A model generated the notes under the pieces. It saw only the letters and a list, made by a program, of their open reading frames with translations. It was not told the origin of the DNA and searched no databases. A stretch of DNA of 64,000 bases from Glandiceps talaboti (Eukaryota; Hemichordata; Enteropneusta; Spengelidae): the NCBI RefSeq assembly GCF_964340395.1, contig NC_135553.1:131001-195000 (forward strand). Direction: 5' to 3'. This document shows positions 52,237 through 64,000 of this stretch, piece after piece. The first letter of the stretch is position 1; each line of letters opens with the position of its first letter. The translations under genes were made by a program, and so were the position numbers.

Positions 52237-54930
52237 CTACAAATTAAATCTACTTGACATTGTGTTCCAGCCAAGGTCACCCAGAACTGCTTCATTTGCA
52301 GTATATCTACATGCTTTTAATATGAATTTTCCCACTGTACGTTCCACATCTGTTTGACTTAATAAGAGTAATTCACCTGCATATTCAAGCGTAGGACACA
52401 GTATGTGGTTCCATAAAGACAGACCAAAATCAACCCTATTGATGTTACTATGGCTACCAAGAATAGATTTCATGATGGGTAATAAGTTGTCAAATTTCTT
52501 TGACACTTTCATAAAATGAGTATGATCTGAAAGGTTGCGAGTGATCCAGTTCCCTAGATATGTGTATTCATTTGCCTCTTTTATATTTAAATTGCCAATT
52601 AACCAGTTCTTTTGTCTGTCTACTTTCTTTTTGATTACCAGAACATTTGATTTCTTCTCATTAATATTTATTTTCCAAAGTTTACAATATTTATTTGTGA
52701 CATCTAGCATGTCTTGTAGTTTGTTTTCATTTGGTGCTACAAGGGCTACATCATCAGCAAAAAACAAGCCATTCATGATTTGACCATTTAGATTAACCCC
52801 TAGGTGTGATTTGTTTAGCATTTTTTTTAAATTCATTGTTATATACAGGAAAAAGTATTGGCGCTAGAACACATCCCTGTCTGAGACCCTCATTTTGGTT
52901 AAAAGAGTCTGTTTCTATATATCCGAAGGAAACTTTACTTTCAATGTGATCATATGAGTGTTTTACCACACACTATAATTTATCTTTTATACCATTGTTC
53001 CACAATACGTACCACAGTCCTTCTCTCCAAACACTCTCATATGTTTTTTTGAAATCGAGAAATGCCAAATATGTATGTTTTTTGTTGTATTTACGAATTG
53101 TTGCTAATCCCTTTAAAACAAATATTTGATCAATTGTTCGTCTATCTTTCCTAAACCCTCCTCGTATTTCACCTTAGTAGTGTGATCCTTGATTCAATCA
53201 AACTTGTTACTTCTTGTTCAATAATTTTATTGTATAATTTACCCACAACTGAACTCAGTGAAATAGCTCTGTAATTATCAAGATTTCTTGTGTCGCCTCC
53301 TTTATGTAGTGGGATAATTATATTTTTCCCCAATCTGTTGGCACAACTTCTAGATCCGTAAATAAATTACAAGTAAACATTACTAACGACGAGTCACTGA
53401 TAATCTTCCCACCTGCCTTAATAATTTCATAGGTTAGTTCATCTGGACCAGGGGCCTTATTGTTCTATAGGTTTGAAATGAGGTTTTTTATAGTGTCACT
53501 TGTTATTGCTATTGACTCAGAATTATTGATTGATTCTTCCTCAAATCTTGACACAGAATTTATTACCTTATTCTCAAAAACTTTCGCTTCTTCCCTGTAA
53601 ATACCATTTAGGGTCAAGTTGGTATTCTGGTTCCGTTCACCTAAATGTTGCCAATAATCAGTTAATACATCCTTAACTTTGTCCTTTTCTAGTACTAAGT
53701 TTGATTCTTGATTGAGAACTACTGTTGTGTATGATCTTTCTTTTGTACCTCTTAATAATGACCAGTATTTCTTACTGGATTTTCCACCTGATTTTGAAAC
53801 ATTGATGCACTGTTGAACTTTACATTCAATTTGTTTCTGTTTAATAATATTTTGTGTACACTTCTTATCATCCAAATACTTCTGCCATAAAGTTTGGCCA
53901 TATCATGCATATTCACTATTCATATTATTGTTAATGTTATTATCATGAACCCACTGTCTGTGTTTACAATTTGATTTCTTTCTGACATTGATTGCAGCTT
54001 TGATTTCTTTATCAAACCATGGTTTACATGAGCTTTTTATTGTTGTTTTTTCCTATGACTTCATGGCATGTTTCAGTAACAGAGGTTAGCCAATAATTCC
54101 AAAGTTCATCACAAGCATGTTGATTCTTTCTACTTGAGGCCAAATTAACCACCGTGTCAAGTGAGCTAAGTTTTGATTCTAAATTCTTCTGGAAATACTT
54201 CCAGTCTGTTTCATCACTGATATTCCATTTCTGTGTATGACATGAATCACATTCAGTATTCACTTTAGTTTCTGGAATTTTTATGGTAGTGTACATTAAA
54301 TTGTGGTCACTTCCTATGTCAAAGATTATATCCTTATCTACAAAAAGCTCATCTATTCTATGTCTGAAATTACATGTATCACTTGTCAACATATAGTCTA
54401 TAACAGATGATTGTTGAGTATGTCTAGACCAAGTCCATTTTCCAATGCTACTACTACTACTATTATTAAGTAAATTTAAATCAAACTCATCTATCATTGT
54501 AATTAATTTTTGTTTAGAATTGTATCTCCAGACCTATCCTGTATTCTACCATTAAAATCCCCTAGTAATAGAAACTGATCATTAGATTCCGTTAGGTTGA
54601 TAATATTGCTGTGTAACTCATGGTATAATTCATCCACTGTATCTTGATTTGTATTTTCTGGAGGAACATCCTAAACACAATGTTTGTCTCTCTTCAACTT
54701 GCAAATTTATCCATAATCTTTCAAGATCATCATCTTGGGATTTAAATAAATTGGAGTCAATAATCTGAATATAATTTTTCACAAGGAAGCCAATTCCCCC
54801 ACCATCTTTTTTACATTTAACTTACGATTTTTAAAGTAGAATTACTTACGATTGTAGAAGCTATATCATTGAAAATACATGGGACTAGTATTTTCATACA
54901 AGGCGACTACTAAGTGTGCACCCTGCTGGT
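52237..54930 (-). mobile_element. Degenerate non-LTR retrotransposon, minus orientation (end of copy A)
   Basis: Endonuclease C-terminal part at 54497-54024 (MIDEFDLNLLNN, SSVIDYMLTSD). RT at 53875-52237, with GLFFADDVALVAPNE carrying the catalytic Asp pair, and a thumb region ending WNTMSSRFNL. Several stops and shifts separate the frames. It matches the plus copy at 40966-43850 closely, without its TACAC expansion. It retains FADD, so it decayed by a different route. Confidence 0.88.
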
Positions 54931-56080
54931 GATATTATGTACCTCTAAGTTTTAGTATAACTTCAACAATGTCTGTCACTGTTGTAGCAAATGTTGAGAC
55001 AAAGTTGGAAACCAATTCTAGTAATCTAACAATATATATGTAAAACATTTATTTTTTGTTCTTTATTTTGTCAAATCAGCTGTAATCGTTTTCAAAACTA
55101 TTGAACTATAAATGAACTTTATGAAGAATTTTGTTGTGTAAAAACACTGTGTGTGTGTGTATGTGTGTGCATGTGTGATGTGATACTAGTAATTAATGAA
55201 GTTTGAGTCCACAGCTCAAGAGGGTAAACTGACACAAAAATGACCACACATGGTCTCAATGAGGGTTATTGGGTTAATTGTTTACTTTCCAACTGATAAC
55301 CAACAAGATTAATTGTCTGCTACAACTAAACAAAACAGACAATCAGTTAATTTCTACAGTATTGTGGATTTGTGGAATATGGCCAGCCATTGAGCCTTCA
55401 CAATTCATCTTTCAATCATTGACAGGAGTTCATGGTGCAATAACAGCCCTCCATTACAGGTTTTTGTATAAATTTCAAACCCCCATACATTATTCAAAAT
55501 TAATTTTTGAAAACATGGGATATATATTACTGTTCTATCCTGGATGAAAGACTTGCATTTATTTTACAGGTTCATGTTGTTGAACTACATATTTTATGAA
55601 GTGAAGTTACATAACCATACAATTAAATCATAGTTGCCAGGTTATGTATAACTATGTACTACAAACAATTACTTTAGCATGTTGAGAATTATATTTAAAT
55701 TAAATTGGCATATCTGTTTTGGAAAATACATTTTACAATATACAGTTTACAATTATATGTGTCTATCGTTGATACAAGTGTTCACTTCGAATTATAAATA
55801 CATCTTTCAATTTAATTGGCTATTAACGACAACACAAATGGCAGAAACATAAGGACGTGCACAAACAAGATTAAAGGGAAGTATCATGAGACAGACAATG
55901 TCTACATGTTGTGACATTTCAAGGGTATTATTTCTTGGTATTTTTATGCAGATAAATTGGCTTTGAGTGTGGTTACACTTTGCTTGATATATCAAATGGT
56001 TTGATCATTTTGTTAGGACACTACAGAATGTGTTCTATATTTCACACAAAAGGAGTGCCACTTTAATGTCTTGTACTTAC

Positions 56081-56203
56081 CCTTGAATTAGAAAATGATG
56101 CATGTAATCCCTCAGCAAGGGTATATGAACTAAAAGATGCTTCATATTAATAATGCCATCCTCAATTCTATCATAATTCTTTATTCTATTACATACTTGG
56201 CAC
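56081..56203 (-). other. Exon-like segment (copy B)
   Basis: Same splice sites and open frame as 45224-45346, differing by one base that changes Leu-Leu-Arg to Leu-Ala-type sequence in the alternative frame. In this copy the terminal-exon candidate at 51610-51711 lies downstream on the same strand, beyond the LINE. Confidence 0.45.
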
Positions 56204-56388
56204 CTGTAATAAAATACTGGAAAGAAATAAAACAATCAGTACAATAAGTACATATAAGAGAGTCTGAAATACTGAAAAAAAACATAATGGATAAAACTAT
56301 AAATTAAAGAAACAACTGTCTTTGCTATGGCAGAGTACAGTTTCTTGCAAAAAGAATTAAAGGTGTTACACACACAAATATATACACA

Positions 56389-56609
<221 letters not shown>

Positions 56610-57156
56610 CTACAAGTATCATACATTAGAATGGTAACTACATACACACAGCATCTCATTTTCATTTTGCCTGTGTCCAGTAATGGGGAATATATGTAAG
56701 AAAAAAGATAGCATACTTAATTGAGTGCTTCTAATCAGTTTTGGTAACTTTGAAAACTTTCACCATAAAGTTGAATTGACTTTCTACATCCTGAAACTGA
56801 ATCACGTCTTCTCTTCATAATTCTAAAAGTTGCAATCAAATAAATACAATTTATAACATAACATAACATTTGTTCATTGATACTTTTATAAACATTAGTC
56901 AAATCTACCTGTTGAAAACCACACTAACTACAACCTTTTGCATTATCTTCATTAAATTATTTTCAAACTTGCAAACAGCACATACAAGTTTCAACAATAT
57001 AAATAATAAAAGTATATAACTCAACTATAGCTGACCATGCAAAAATATGAAGAAATTGTAGACATGGTGCATACATGAACCTAAATGATCATGGACACAA
57101 AATGGCATTCTTTGTAGGTATACATGGCACTGGATGTCCTCAAATTTGAAACTACA

Positions 57157-57611
57157 ATTTAAGAATAATGAGGGGTGGGTTAAGAAAGTGGTCCCTGAAG
57201 AACCACATGGTTGTAAAAGATGGGTTAATTTGTAATAAATGTTACAACAACCAGTTTTCCAGGATGTAAACAAGATTATTTCATTGATTGTCTGGTACAA
57301 TACATTAAACCCAGGAGTTGGCATTAGTTCAGGGAAACTAATGTATAAACCATGAGGGTTGGGTTAAAAAAAGTGGTTCCAATAGATTGTAAAGGAAGGG
57401 TTCATTCAGGATAATTATTGCCAAAATCTGGGGTTTTTTAGTTGTTAGTGGGATTATTTCATTGATTGACTGATACAAACATCCAAACCATTAGTTGATT
57501 TAAGGGACAATAATGTAAGAACAATGGGTTCAAAAAGGGTTTTCTTAAAAACCACATAGATGTCAAGGAAGGGTTGATTCAGGATTAATTAATTCAAAAA
57601 TAAGTCTTCAA
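57157..57611. repeat. Degenerate ~175-bp tandem repeat (copy B)
   Basis: Counterpart of 46315-46770. Confidence 0.65.
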
Positions 57612-58007
57612 TATAATAGAATATATTGGGACATTACACTAATACAAATTTTAAAACAAGTTATAATTTTCGTGATTCATGTGACTCCTCTATTCTCATT
57701 CATTATAAGTGGTCTCTTATCATAAAAACCAATGTGGTTGTAAACAAGGGATTTATCTGCGAAAAAGGTGGAGTCAAAGTGTATCAATCATTAAATTCGT
57801 TATTGTTATTGGTCGGGGCGGGGTAATCAAATTCATGCGTCACAAAATATATGTTGCCACTGCGCATGTCGCAAACTAATTGACATTGGCTAGGGAGTCT
57901 TTTACCATGTTTACCACAGTGTGGTTCCTTCTACTGCTCAGTTTCGACTCGACTAGACCCGACACCAGAAGTATACCTGTCAAACGGTGGAAACTCGATT
58001 GATAGTC

Positions 58008-58595
58008 ATGGACACGAAACAAGATGCCGACTATATTTCAGGCGAAGCTGAAAGCCGCATGAGAGAGAACATCGGAGAGCTGGCCAACAAGATGGCAGAT
58101 AAAGCTCGTTTTCATTCTGTTAGTCATCACATCAGTGCAGAGTGGTATGAACGTTTTGACAGATGGATTATGTATTCTTCGTTTGTGCTCAGTGCAGCTG
58201 GCGCTGCCGGGGCCGGTAGCTTGCTGAGTGAGTGGTCAGAACCCGACTCGGGTGTCAAGAAAAAAGCGATTGGTGTGTCAGTGGGAGCCAATCTACTCCA
58301 GTCAATGATAAGTGCCCTGAACGACAGCCAGTATGCTCCGAGGAAAGTTAGCCAAGAACACTACAAAGCGGGCGTTGAGATGAAGGATTTCCAGGGCAGA
58401 CTTGACACGTTTTGCAAAGTGACGATGAACGACGTGGGAATTGGCGTTAACGAACTAAAAAAGGAGTTCAAGAAGTTCCAAGAGGAAAAGAAGAAACTTG
58501 AGGGAAATTTCATCAAGAGCCAAAACTGGACATTTAAACAGGTTCATCAAGAGATATCAGGATCGGATAGTAGGAGGGCTAAAAAAGAAGAATGA
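58008..58595 (+). CDS. SLATT-like two-TM membrane protein, copy B
   Basis: The 195-residue product is identical to that of the gene at 47166-47753, and the upstream GC-box/NRF1-like region is retained. Two intact identical copies mean a very recent duplication, gene conversion, or an assembly that has placed two haplotypes in series. The domain reading is the same: TM1 about 53-73, TM2 about 86-104, a post-TM2 helix with His118, then a coiled coil. Confidence 0.72.
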   Translation: MDTKQDADYISGEAESRMRENIGELANKMADKARFHSVSHHISAEWYERFDRWIMYSSFVLSAAGAAGAGSLLSEWSEPDSGVKKKAIGVSVGANLLQSMISALNDSQYAPRKVSQEHYKAGVEMKDFQGRLDTFCKVTMNDVGIGVNELKKEFKKFQEEKKKLEGNFIKSQNWTFKQVHQEISGSDSRRAKKEE

Positions 58596-58839
58596 GCACG
58601 TAGCTAGCACCGCTGAACAATCGTAGTTATTCTCGCCGTAAATGCGTCGTTTTTTATAGCGCTTTATAAGATACCAATTTTTGTAAGAGTATAATCGCAG
58701 ACCGAAATGTCCTATGCTATAATACTAAATAATTACATATATGTCTACATTCGTTCATTTATGTAAGATATAAAAAAGGCTACAGCTAGCCTGGCATACG
58801 TGATACTTCTACGCTCTGATCTGCTTCTACGGGTCAAAC

Positions 58840-59187
58840 GAAACTTGAGGGAAGTTTCATCAAGAGCGAAAACTGGACATTTAAACAGGTTCATCAAGAG
58901 ATATCAGGAACGGATAGTAGGAGGGCTAAAAAAGAAGAATGAGCACTGCTGAACAATCGTAGTTATTCTCGCCGTAAATGCGTCGTTTTTATAGGTCTTT
59001 TATAACTATAAGATACCAATTTTTGTAAGAGTATAATCACAGACCGAAATGTCCTATGCTGTAATACTAAATAATTACATATATGTCTACATTCATTCAT
59101 TTATATAAAATATAAAAAAAGTAAAAGAAGGCTACAATTATTGCAGCTAACCTGGCATTTAGGTGATACTTCTACGCTCTGCTTCTA
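58840..59187 (+). pseudogene. Tandem copy of the SLATT-like gene's 3' end (copy B)
   Basis: Same as 47998-48345. The partial duplication therefore predates the 10.8-kb duplication. Confidence 0.8.
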
Positions 59188-62100
59188 CGGGTCAAACGAC
59201 CTTTAGTTATGATTGACAGGTGCGTGATTTCGACCATAAATTCGAACCTCGAAGTGAATTGTCGTTAACTTCTAGTAGTTTGATATCGATACAATCTGAT
59301 TAAAATCTGATGTGGTGAAAGCGACTAGATGTCTTTATTTACTTTATTTCCATCGTTTTGCGTCATTTGTTTTACTCCGTGTGAGCAAAGGGAAGGATAC
59401 AAACTGCACACAATAAACATATAAGGTATACCCTGTGAGAAGTGTATACCATATTTATGTTAAATAATATATGTTGGAGAAATATGAGGTACCATGTACA
59501 CCGGCATGCAGAACCACATATCACTGATAAGGAATAAAAACAAAACAGATCCAATACCAAACTATTCAACTCAGTCAACCACTCCCTAAATACAAAAGTG
59601 TATATTTCTGAAATCATCAATGTTTAAACTACATCTTATTGAAAACTTAAACTGCGTAGTGTAATTTATTAAGAATTGTGCCAATTTATTAAATGAGTTA
59701 TACATAATATATTGCTAAATTGTGTTTGTGTTCAATATTTCTTCACACTGGTTCATTTACCAATTATGAATTACCTATCTTTTGAGACATTGACCTTTAA
59801 CCTTGATAATGGCCCCTCTTCAAAAATGTAGACTCAGACCAAATAACAAAGTATGAGTAATTCTCAGTTCCTGAAATAGAATATTACTGCCAAGGCACAT
59901 CATAAAATTAATGAACATTCAATTTCGTGGTCGACACCATAACTTCTGCTCCACATGCATTATGCATATATAAGAATAAGTTGACCTTGTTCTATTTTGA
60001 CCCTCTAGCATAAGGTAAATGCTATTACAGGTACTGAGAATTGTAACACATTTTCACTTCACTGATATCAAAGAGTTATGATTACTTTTATTTTGATTTC
60101 ATTTGGAATGTTTCAATGTTCTATCACAGACAAGAAGAGTCATGACGTTTTGCCCTCACCAGCCTCCTGTAGGGGTTGGTTGATGTGTGAGGGCGCCTCG
60201 TCATGGCGTACCTTACAGACTATATGATATGATTGTGATGTTGGTATGCATCATACATATTTAGATTAGATCACATGTATTGATATCACTTGGGTGATGT
60301 ATTTTTTCCTTTTGATGCAGATACATGAGAGCTCTATCACAGAGTGATAGCACATGCCTTGACTAGACCAGCAAAGAAATAAGTTGCCTAATTGATTAGA
60401 AAACATCTGTCAAAAGTTATAGTTACTGTGACTTCATCCCTTGACACACACACACACACACCTGTATTCCATCAACTTTGAATAATAAAGATAGTCATGT
60501 TTGTCAACATTAAAAATCATTTTCTGTGGAATATTCTGCGTATATGTACATATTTACCACTATTTATGCATATCCACACTGTTTGTGTTTTAACCGAACT
60601 ACGTATAACCAAACCAAATTCTGTTGTATACTTTTATACTTATGGCAGTAAAGAAAATAATAATAATAAGATGTATTTAATATACTGTATTTCCATCAAG
60701 ATATTACTCTACCACCCATTTACTACATTCTTTGTTAAGGGTACATGTAACAGCCACTAGTAGCTGTAACAATTAAGTAAGTATGTCTACTGTTGAAGTC
60801 AGGCACCTGGTAGTTTTATGATGAAAATAACATCTTTGAGGACAAATGTAACATCTTTTACAAATTTGTGGATCAACAAATAATTAGAAACATAGAAGTA
60901 ATCAAATACAAGGTGAAATCAACAGAAAGCAAACTAATTCTTGGTACCTGCAATAGCATTTTACCACATACAGTACTGTATAGGCTTAAAATAGAACAAG
61001 TTTGACTTATTGTCATGTGTATCTATATAGTGATGTATATGTATCACAAGAAGTGGCAGTCATGGTGTCAACCAAGAAATATGATGATCATTATTTTTTA
61101 GATGCACCTAGGTGGTCAAATGATAGTTATTTTTGGATGCACCTAGATGGTCAAATGGTTGTTATTTTATATACATGATATAGGTGGCAAAATTCTATTT
61201 CAGGTACCAAGATTGTACGGTATAGGAAAATATTTCAGTAGTCTGTCGCTTTAAAAATCATAAATACACATGTTTTTTTAATATAAATAATACTTTTAAT
61301 TACAACTTTTTGAAAGTAGCCTCATTTCAGTTACATATTAAATTATGATTTTCGTTTAAATTACATTTCTACAGGAATGTGGAGGTAGAAAATTAACCTG
61401 ATTTCAATGACCAAAATTTGAATGATAAAATCCGACATGACAGTAGGAAGTACGTATCACCACAAGTGCAGTATGGCCACATTTCTGATATAACAATAAC
61501 ATTGATATCTACACTCAAGAGAAGGGTGTTCAGTTGAAACTGCTATAATTCTGAAGATAATGTCATATTGACAATGGTGTTTTGTTAGATCATGATCAAA
61601 TTAATGTCAGGTTGGTTGGTACCATAAATGGATAAAATCTACACCTGTATACATGTAGCAATAACTGGCATGTTATTCAATTGGACATCAAACAGAGGGT
61701 AGGTTCATAGGTCCACAACATGATGTTGCTTTTAGAATGGAGATCATCTCTAAAACCCCTAAAGTGAGATTTACTTTCCAGGTACATTGTACATTTTGTA
61801 CTTCACGAGTAATTCAAGTTATACATAATATAACGCTAGTTTCCATACATATGTTTTTCAATTACAGTAATGACTCATTTTCTAAAAAATTAAATTACAT
61901 TGTGCTACATGACAACAGACTTTCAACAAAGACAGAGCACATTCATACATTTCAATATAATATGACAGCACTGTATTGCAAACTCCTCTTTTGACTGTTA
62001 TGATACTGAAAAGTGCCATTAACCTACATGTACATTTGAAATATTGCACTTTCATCTAACAATGACAAAAAGGCACTTCAATATTTATCAAAAAGTGTTT

Positions 62101-62449
62101 CATCCACAATACTTTCAGTTTTTTGATTACATAATTGATATTCGATGTGGATATTAAGAATTTAGTTCGCAACAATAGTATGCTTGGTTCCTAGTAAACA
62201 GATGAAGAAAAGAAAAGGGAAAGATTCACTACTGCGACCCTACAAATGGTTTAAGACTTGCGGTTTATTTTATTGTCATAATAAAGATTACCCCAAAATT
62301 AGTAAAGGCCACTGAAACCCTTTACCCTCAATTTCCAGCTTTTGATATATTAAGACTCCATAAAACGTTACAATTATAAGTATTTTAAGATTGATTGAAA
62401 GACTCTGATAATATAACTAAAAGGAATTCTGTCAACTTTTGATAAGATT
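59188..62449. other. Gene-poor part of copy B
   Basis: Hairpin at about 60141-60205 as in copy A; otherwise nothing supported. Confidence 0.45.
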
Positions 62450-62551
62450 TTAGAAAAACAATTCCTGGAGTTGTTTCCTAGTATCATCAGGTGATGTGAC
62501 TGTATGGTCTATGGTCCTTGGATCAGCAAAGATCTCATGATCATTACCTCC
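62450..62551 (-). other. Candidate terminal exon (copy B)
   Basis: Identical to 51610-51711. Any partner exons would lie right of the window. Confidence 0.4.
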
Positions 62552-63076
62552 CTGAAATGTAACAAAAGGAACAACACGTAATTAAACAACTTTCACATCT
62601 TACAGTTATACTGTGTGGAGTACCTAATTTTGTAATATAACCACTGTCTCGGAAAGAAAAATTCTAAACTTTCGTTATTACTTACAGTTCTTTTCCCTAA
62701 AACAAGTCAAAACTATCAAGATCAGTGAGCCTGATCACAAGGTTTCATGTTGAGGTAGACACCATAATAAAGATAACATACAAACATCACTTGCAGGTGT
62801 GGGCTCTGTATTTAGTTAATGATATAAACAGTAACATACTATTTTAACAGATTCTACCAACTTTCACTGGCTGCTGACCATGGATTTTGTTTTGAACTTC
62901 AAAAGATTATACCTTGTGTAGTAGTGAAAATGAATCATGATGAGATATGAATAACCAAAAATGAAATGATAATATAAATGAAAATATATCACGAGTTTTC
63001 GGCCAGTTCCAGGACTCAGATTCTTCACTAATGGAATTGACATGGTTAAAGACACATTTAGTCCATCGTGATTTAT

Positions 63077-64000
63077 CTACAAATTAAATCTACTTGACAT
63101 TGTGTTCCAGCCAAGGTCACCCAGAACTGCTTCATTTGCAGTATATCTACATGCTTTTAATATGAATTTTCCCACTGTACGTTCCACATCTGTTTGACTT
63201 AATAAGAGTAATTCACCTGCATATTCAAGCGTAGGACACAGTATGTGGTTCCATAAAGACAGACCAAAATCAACCCTATTGATGTTACTATGGCTACCAA
63301 GAATAGATTTCATGATGGGTAATAAGTTGTCAAATTTCTTTGACACTTTCATAAAATGAGTATGATCTGAAAGGTTGCGAGTGATCCAGTACCCTAGATA
63401 TGTGTATTCATTTGCCTCTTTTATATTTAAATTGCCAATTAACCAGTTCTTTTGTCTGTCTACTTTCTTTTTGATTACCAGAACATTTGATTTCTTCTCA
63501 TTAATATTTATTTTCCAAAGTTTACAATATTTATTTGTGACATCTAGCATGTCTTGTAGTTTGTTTTCATTTGGTGCTACAAGGGCTACATCATCAGCAA
63601 AAAACAAGCCATTCATGATTTGACCATTTAGATTAACCCCTAGGTGTGATTTGTTTAGCATTTTTTTTAAATTCATTGTTATATACAGGAAAAAGTATTG
63701 GCGCTAGAACACATCCCTGTCTGAGACCCTCATTTTGGTTAAAAGAGTCTGTTTCTATATATCCGAAGGAAACTTTACTTTCAATGTGATCATATGAGTG
63801 TTTTACCACACACTATAATTTATCTTTTATACCATTGTTCCACAATACGTACCACAGTCCTTCTCTCCAAACACTCTCATATGTTTTTTTGAAATCGAGA
63901 AATGCCAAATATGTATGTTTTTTGTTGTATTTACGAATTGTTGCTAATCCCTTTAAAACAAATATTTGATCAATTGTTCGTCTATCTTTCCTAAACCCTC
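63077..64000 (-). mobile_element. Degenerate non-LTR retrotransposon, minus orientation (end of copy B, cut)
   Basis: RT palm (FADD box) and thumb, near-identical to 52237-53160. It differs, for example, in YLGYW where copy A has YLGNW (T/A at 63391). It continues past the window edge. Confidence 0.9.

Overview
The window is animal genomic DNA. It is AT-rich, with spliced genes using GT-AG introns, abundant microsatellites and minisatellites, foldback (MITE-like) elements, a tRNA-derived SINE and several decayed non-LTR retrotransposons. The gene content (an RPS19BP1/AROS orthologue, a CARHSP1/CSDC2 cold-shock gene, a broken Toll-like receptor, a pentraxin-domain exon) together with the very frequent TACATGTA palindrome suggests a marine invertebrate, perhaps a hemichordate, lancelet or mollusc. 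The species cannot be fixed from the sequence alone.

Layout. 1-2080: 3' end of a non-LTR retrotransposon with an intact reverse transcriptase. About 2640-2994: SINE. 3674-4104 (-): pentraxin-type exon with a frameshift. 5593-10408 (-): four-exon RPS19BP1/AROS gene whose introns hold a 48-bp minisatellite, CA and ATAC arrays and a foldback element. 10409-24650: gene-poor, with very long AT arrays, a 71-bp-arm perfect palindrome, several MITE-like inverted repeats and a 1-kb AT-rich minisatellite. 24659-26105 (-): Toll-like receptor pseudogene (LRRs, LRRCT, TM, TIR). 27146-32072 (+): three-coding-exon CARHSP1/CSDC2 gene. 35059-37048: minisatellites, including about 31 copies of a 50-bp unit. 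37700-44287: nested repeats, with a LINE fragment carrying a target-site duplication, a MITE with an empty-site comparison, and a 2.9-kb LINE copy. 44288-64000: two near-identical direct copies of a ~10.8-kb segment, the second cut by the window edge.

Each ~10.8-kb copy carries one complete intronless gene for a 195-residue protein with two membrane helices. It resembles the SLATT (SMODS/SLOG-associating two-TM effector) architecture best known from bacterial nucleotide-signalling conflict systems. A 347-bp tandem copy of the gene's 3' end follows it. Exon-like segments on the opposite strand are conserved in both copies. LINE copies in opposite orientation bound the first unit. This segment is the most interesting part of the window.

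Splice junctions were assigned by eye from frame, phase and consensus. No alignment or database search was run.
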